A stretch of DNA of 64,000 bases from an uncultured Opitutales bacterium. GTDB taxonomy: Bacteria; Verrucomicrobiota; Verrucomicrobiia; Opitutales; Seribacteraceae. The stretch is from assembly GCA_943787575.1 (NCBI GenBank), contig CALSMY010000008.1:62001-126000 (forward strand), given 5' to 3'. The notes under the pieces were generated by a model, which did no database searches, was not told the origin of the DNA, and saw only the letters and a list, made by a program, of their open reading frames with translations. Position 1 is the stretch's first letter. Each line of letters starts with the position of its first letter. Positions 60,398 to 64,000 of this stretch are shown in pieces. The translations under genes were made by a program, and so were the position numbers.

Positions 60398-61011
60398 AAT
60401 CCGATCGCTCCCCTGCTTCCTTGCTTGGTAATTAACTCACGACCAAACCAAACCCCGGTTCCACCGTTTAATTCAGTCAAGGTAAGGAGGAAGTAAAAGT
60501 CTTTCTGGGTAACTTTGTCGACCCTTGAAGTTTCCTCAATGATTTTCCCTGACAAAGAAAAGTAAGGACGTGGACGATTGATCTGTTTATCTCCATCAGC
60601 ACCGAGTTCTTTCCGTACTGTATCAGCGTATGAGTCAGCAATTTTTCCCTCCGGTCCCGCAGTTGTGGAAATACGAACCCTCTTGCTGGCAAGCAAGTCA
60701 CGCTTCATCCCCTGAAGCAATAGATCGGTATCAAAATAGGTCTGAGTATCATTACGAATTTCACCGACATGAAGGATGGCAGGCTGTATTGGTGCCTCAG
60801 CTAGGCTGCCACTGGCGAGTAAATCAGTTACCAACTGATTTGCCGCCCGGGAGAAGTCCTGGGCATTAATCTTGTCCAAGTTGACAAGTCCCTTATTGCT
60901 CCCGTCTTCGAGGTAGCGTGCATCAGCAGCCCGTCCGACCGGCTTGCGTTCTCCGCAGGAAAAGAAAAAGAAAGTAAGAATGAGCGATAAACTAAGTGAT
61001 AAACGGTTCAT
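60394..61011 (-). CDS. lpoB: LpoB-like outer-membrane lipoprotein
   Basis: In E. coli LpoB activates the peptidoglycan synthase PBP1b from the outer membrane. The leader ends in a lipobox (LTFFFFSC). The mature part has LVNLDKINAQDFSRAANQLVTDLL, VGEIRNDTQTYFDTDLLLQGMKRDLLAS and a C-terminal FYFLLTLTELNGGTGVWFG, all on the LpoB/CsgG-like pattern. It overlaps the YcfL-like gene by ATGA at 61008-61011. Finding it with YcfL and a COG3014 protein repeats an arrangement known from gammaproteobacteria. Activity on PBPs here is inferred. Confidence 0.83.
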   Translation of the reverse strand: MNRLSLSLSLILTFFFFSCGERKPVGRAADARYLEDGSNKGLVNLDKINAQDFSRAANQLVTDLLASGSLAEAPIQPAILHVGEIRNDTQTYFDTDLLLQGMKRDLLASKRVRISTTAGPEGKIADSYADTVRKELGADGDKQINRPRPYFSLSGKIIEETSRVDKVTQKDFYFLLTLTELNGGTGVWFGRELITKQGSRGAIGF

Positions 61012-61448
61012 GGATTTTTAGCAGGTTGAATCTTTAATCTAAAAGCGGAAACTCCCGGTCGGGTGGCAATGGACTCAATCATCTTGGATTCTCCTGGGCG
61101 AATCATCAAGGCTTTCCAGACAAGGGAAGTATCCTTAACTAAAAAACCCTCGTCATCTAGCCATTCAAGTTTGTGGGTAAATTGAACCTCCTTAGAGGAA
61201 TAGTTTTTTATTTCCACTTGCATACGCAGAAGGTTCCCATCGGCTTTACCTTGGGTTATACGGACAACTTCGAGGGCTTTTTCCAACTCGCCACCGAACT
61301 CAACTTTTTTCAACTCCGGTTGTGCACTTTTGTCCCGAGGGTCTGCCTTGCCTACCGTATCAACTTTTCCTTTCTGTGAGCATGCCGAAAGAATAAAAAG
61401 TAAAGAAAAGAACAGGGTCGAAAAAGATTTTTGAATATTAGTCTTCAT
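61008..61448 (-). CDS. YcfL-like lipoprotein (DUF1425)
   Basis: A 146-residue lipoprotein with a leader ending LLFILSAC. The mature C-terminal 90 residues form the DUF1425/YcfL beta-sandwich (GNLLRMQVEIKNYSSKEVQF, HKLEWLDDEGFLVKDTSLVWK, IRPGESKMIESIATRPG). The first part is a polar linker. In E. coli ycfL stands just before lpoB, as it does here with a four-base overlap. The molecular function of the family is not known to me; the linkage suggests cell-wall work. Confidence 0.75.
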   Translation of the reverse strand: MKTNIQKSFSTLFFSLLFILSACSQKGKVDTVGKADPRDKSAQPELKKVEFGGELEKALEVVRITQGKADGNLLRMQVEIKNYSSKEVQFTHKLEWLDDEGFLVKDTSLVWKALMIRPGESKMIESIATRPGVSAFRLKIQPAKNP

Positions 61449-61455
61449 AGTTTTT

Positions 61456-62883
61456 TTAATACTTGGAAAGCGAACAGACTCCTACAACCCGCAAGGGTGT
61501 AAAAGCAGATACACTCCGTACCCAGAGTAATTGGGTCTGTTGATTTTTAAGATTCACAATTGTGGATAAATTCGTACCTACGCCGCTTAAGGTCAACTTC
61601 CGATCTTGAGGAATTGATAATTTACAAAACCTGACCTGCTTAGGCAAGGTACTCCATGAACGAAGGTCTGCTCGGGTTGTTGCTTGTGCCAACATTCCTG
61701 CACCTGCACCGACCGATACCCGAGCAAGATCATTCTCAGAACGAACCGCATTGGTAGCTAGGTGCTGTAATCCGCCCTTGGCTATGGCTCCGGTGATCGC
61801 TTTGGTTAATTCGATGTCGAAATATTCGTTAAATTCCTGAGCAACAATCGCATCCATGTCAGCTAATAATTTGGTCGTTACCGCCTTGGATTTATCCATG
61901 GTAGGAAAAACATTTATATCTTTCAAAAATTGATCATTTAACCGGAGACTTGGAAAAGCAATTCCCAGATAAGGAACACGAGAAGTGGCGGAGAAAAAGA
62001 ACAAAGGTAGATCGAACCGCTTTTCGACTCTTACGGGAGCCCGCCCAGTTTCAAAAAAGACATAAACAGTTTTCTCAGTTGGACGCGTTCCCACTTTTGC
62101 CGCCCTGTAGTCCTCTTCAATCCATTTATTTTGAGGATAAATCGAGCTCAGTATACGTAATGAATACTCGGCCTTAGCAAAATCCTCTCTTTGGCTGGCA
62201 CCGTGCAGGAAGTACAAAGATTCAAAATACAGAGCCGCTGGGTTTATAAACTTGGGAAATTCTGGCGGGATTAAGGCTTTGATTTTTTCTTTTTCTTCAC
62301 GAAGTGCGGAAGAAGAACCCTTAGCATTAAGGGTTTTAGTAAGATCCACTTGTTTTTTCTCACTTTTCTCACGGGCAACGGAAAGCTCCTTACTCCATAG
62401 ATCCTTGGTATCTTCGATTGCCTGTCGGGTCTTAAAAATTTCTGCCCGTGCACGACCACGATCACCTGCTAGCAAGTAATTGTGTGCTTGATAAGTCCGC
62501 AACATTGCCCGCTCATAAATCCTCGATTTGTAGGGTTTGGATTCTGCTGAACCCAAGGTGGATAAGAATTCCTCAGACAATCGGGTCTCAGTCCGCAAAT
62601 GTGGACCATACCACCTGTCATACTCACGAGAAGCTCCGTCTAAGGCAGATATGCTGGCTGGGTAATTGGCATGCATTCGAGCAACTGCTCCTTGCTCCAA
62701 ATAATAAAGCATACGATCTCTCTTCGGTCCTTCTTTCGCCAACCTTGCAGCTTCCAATTCTGCATTCTCTAAGTCTCCAATTTTCCATAAAAATGAAAAG
62801 TTTTCAGTTCTATCGTAATGGGTAGAAAAACAACCCGAAAGGAACAAGAATAGAACCAGGTACAGAACAGTCCTCATCGACAA
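61456..62883 (-). CDS. COG3014-type lipoprotein
   Basis: A 475-residue lipoprotein; the leader YLVLFLFLSGC holds the lipobox. The N-terminal half is helical and TPR-like (LENAELEAARLAKEG, LRTYQAHNYLLAGDRGRARAEIF), followed by a charged coiled-coil (REKSEKKQVDL) and a C-terminal beta-rich domain (KTVYVFFETGRAPVRVEKRF). This matches COG3014 proteins, found beside lpoB in several proteobacteria. It lies seven bases upstream of the YcfL-like gene. Its function is unknown; it may aid LpoB at the outer membrane. Confidence 0.7.
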   Translation of the reverse strand: MSMRTVLYLVLFLFLSGCFSTHYDRTENFSFLWKIGDLENAELEAARLAKEGPKRDRMLYYLEQGAVARMHANYPASISALDGASREYDRWYGPHLRTETRLSEEFLSTLGSAESKPYKSRIYERAMLRTYQAHNYLLAGDRGRARAEIFKTRQAIEDTKDLWSKELSVAREKSEKKQVDLTKTLNAKGSSSALREEKEKIKALIPPEFPKFINPAALYFESLYFLHGASQREDFAKAEYSLRILSSIYPQNKWIEEDYRAAKVGTRPTEKTVYVFFETGRAPVRVEKRFDLPLFFFSATSRVPYLGIAFPSLRLNDQFLKDINVFPTMDKSKAVTTKLLADMDAIVAQEFNEYFDIELTKAITGAIAKGGLQHLATNAVRSENDLARVSVGAGAGMLAQATTRADLRSWSTLPKQVRFCKLSIPQDRKLTLSGVGTNLSTIVNLKNQQTQLLWVRSVSAFTPLRVVGVCSLSKY

Positions 62884-62927
62884 TTCAATTTGGTCATCAA
62901 AAACTAAATAACCTTGTGTTAGTTGAT

Positions 62928-63911
62928 TTACTCTTCAGGAAAGACCGTCATCTCAAAATTTTGGTTTCCACGGACATCCCCCACCGTTGTACGATAACGA
63001 TTTTTGGTACGTAAAGCTTGCAATAAAGCCTGTTGGTTTAATTTCTTATGAAAAACAACAGGCTTATCGAAGGAATTTAACAATTTAGAGGTTAACAATA
63101 GGGTATTTAATTCGACATCCATTTTTCTGCTAAAATCCTTAGGCATACAAAAAACAAGTTCTCCGGGAAGTACTTCTTCTTCTTTTTCATTCATAATGAG
63201 AGTAAACCGGCCCAAAAGACCAATGACTTTCATACCTCCGTTGGTAGTGACACCAACCATTAGAGCAAATGGTTTATCCGATTGGATCTGCAAATCAACA
63301 AAGGTGGATGACACGGCAAACTGACCTTGCGATCGAAGTGTATAAAAACAGTATGCCCCTGAGTGTAGTGCAAGTTTAGAATCAGAAATAAGATTAAAAC
63401 TGGCAGCCTCTACACATCTGAGCGAAAAATTACGGTTTTGATTTTCTTCCAACTCAATTCCACCGTCCGGAAGAACGGTTACAGTACGCCCAATTCCAAT
63501 CTTGTCATTCGATTGCAAACTGTCTCGGTCTTCCCAGATCTTTCGGGCCAAAGATTTACCAAATGCCTGATGAACCAAAAAATCATTTGGTTCGTCTTCA
63601 ATTGGACTCAACCCATCCTCGCTATTTTGGGATACTCGTCTTCTCGAAGCATATCGTGCAACAACTGTTTTTGCCTTAGTTACACGAATCGCTTCCTCAA
63701 TTTTTTCTCTTAATGGATGGTTGTAATTTCTTTTTACCATCCCCATTGCCTTATTTAGTTCCCATAAAGCACCGTCGTATTCTCTTTTTTCTGATAAATC
63801 AACACCACGCTTGTATAAATCTTCAACTGATTCTTGCGAAGCAAAGCAAAGAAACGAAAAACCAAGAAGATAACAAGAAACAAAAAAGAACTTCTTTAAA
63901 AAAGAAATCAA
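62928..63911 (-). CDS. Exported hypothetical protein, FecR-like domain
   Basis: A 327-residue protein with a signal peptide (FFFVSCYLLGFSFLCFA). A TPR-like helical pair comes first (DLYKRGVDLSEKREYDGALWELNKAMG), and a middle section shows FecR-like beta strands (FNLISDSKLALHSGAYCFYTL, GQFAVSSTFVDLQIQ). I do not recognise a specific family. It is 44 bases upstream of the COG3014 gene on the same strand, so it could be the first gene of that cell-wall group. Function unknown; FecR-like domains bind or sense through beta-sandwiches. Confidence 0.55.
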   Translation of the reverse strand: MISFLKKFFFVSCYLLGFSFLCFASQESVEDLYKRGVDLSEKREYDGALWELNKAMGMVKRNYNHPLREKIEEAIRVTKAKTVVARYASRRRVSQNSEDGLSPIEDEPNDFLVHQAFGKSLARKIWEDRDSLQSNDKIGIGRTVTVLPDGGIELEENQNRNFSLRCVEAASFNLISDSKLALHSGAYCFYTLRSQGQFAVSSTFVDLQIQSDKPFALMVGVTTNGGMKVIGLLGRFTLIMNEKEEEVLPGELVFCMPKDFSRKMDVELNTLLLTSKLLNSFDKPVVFHKKLNQQALLQALRTKNRYRTTVGDVRGNQNFEMTVFPEE

Positions 63912-63938
63912 CGGATACCTAAAGACGAAATTGATAGT

Positions 63939-64000
63939 TTAGAATGAATGATTCACCGCAATGGTCACACCACCGATAAAATCATCGAAACTAAGAAGAG
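63939..64000 (-). CDS. C-terminal end of an outer-membrane-like protein (cut by window)
   Basis: Only the last 20 codons are inside the window. They end FIGGVTIAVNHSF, with a terminal phenylalanine and alternating hydrophobic residues, the usual BAM-recognition end of an outer-membrane beta-barrel. The stop is at 63939. It lies just upstream of the FecR-like gene. Nothing more can be told. Confidence 0.4.
   Translation of the reverse strand, partial: LLSFDDFIGGVTIAVNHSF

Overview
The window reads as chromosomal core-genome DNA of a Gram-negative, LPS-bearing marine bacterium, most likely a Verrucomicrobiota member of the Opitutae/Puniceicoccales type. This is an inference from LpxB and Lol genes, a SUI1-type factor, an archaeal-type short ProRS, formylglycine sulfatases, a compatible-solute locus and moderate GC. 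No rRNA, tRNA, CRISPR array, prophage or intact insertion sequence was seen.

Layout. (1) 1-7246: 3' part of the primary sigma factor, tatA with a terminator, a convergent SUI1 pair, then a heme block (hemG, hemH, a HemX/CcsA-like membrane protein, hemA with a frameshift). (2) 16965-7225, all minus: uvrC, then an envelope run of YdbH-like, a 53-residue YnbE-like lipoprotein missed by length filters, YdbL (DUF1318), another lipoprotein, a small membrane protein, LolC/E, LolD, a Gfo/Idh oxidoreductase and LpxB. (3) 17048-19504: cinA and holA. (4) 19547-26052: a GC-richer carbohydrate patch with three secreted sulfatases and a NahK-like sugar kinase, all frameshifted. (5) 26075-31399: rarA and two consecutive amtB-glnK modules; the first has a textbook sigma-54 promoter and both end in strong terminators. 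(6) 35848-31467, minus: rsmE, a membrane protein joining a transposase-like HTH to a vWA-like domain, and a DsbD/ScsB-type reductase with rearranged domain order. (7) 35930-44010: rsmD, a second rsmE, then a divergent glucosylglycerate-type solute locus (GH13_18 phosphorylase and MggS-like GT4 leftward; M20-like pseudo-peptidase, GpgS and a GT4-like enzyme rightward). (8) 46042-44086, minus: rpsP, trmD, rplS without rimM; the S16 gene is followed by a long Lys/Glu/Pro/Ala-rich tail spread over several frames. (9) 46196-52709: tetR, tolC-like, MFP and RND efflux genes joined by ATGA overlaps. (10) 52706-57702, minus: panE, nadB, panC, proS. (11) 57861-60397: eno and an Rsm22-like methyltransferase. 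(12) 64000-60394, minus: end of an outer-membrane-like gene, a FecR-like exported protein, then COG3014, YcfL and LpoB lipoproteins.

A caution covers the whole window. At least ten genes, including hemA and proS which should be essential, are split by single-base frame changes, mostly +1. Sequence or assembly error is the simplest explanation, so the split genes are described as single loci.

The most unusual items are the A-C-B domain order of the DsbD-like protein, the HTH-TM-vWA fusion beside it, the YdbH/YnbE/YdbL bridge operon with an extra lipoprotein, and the divergent mannosylglucosylglycerate-like locus containing a metallopeptidase fold that lacks its catalytic residues.
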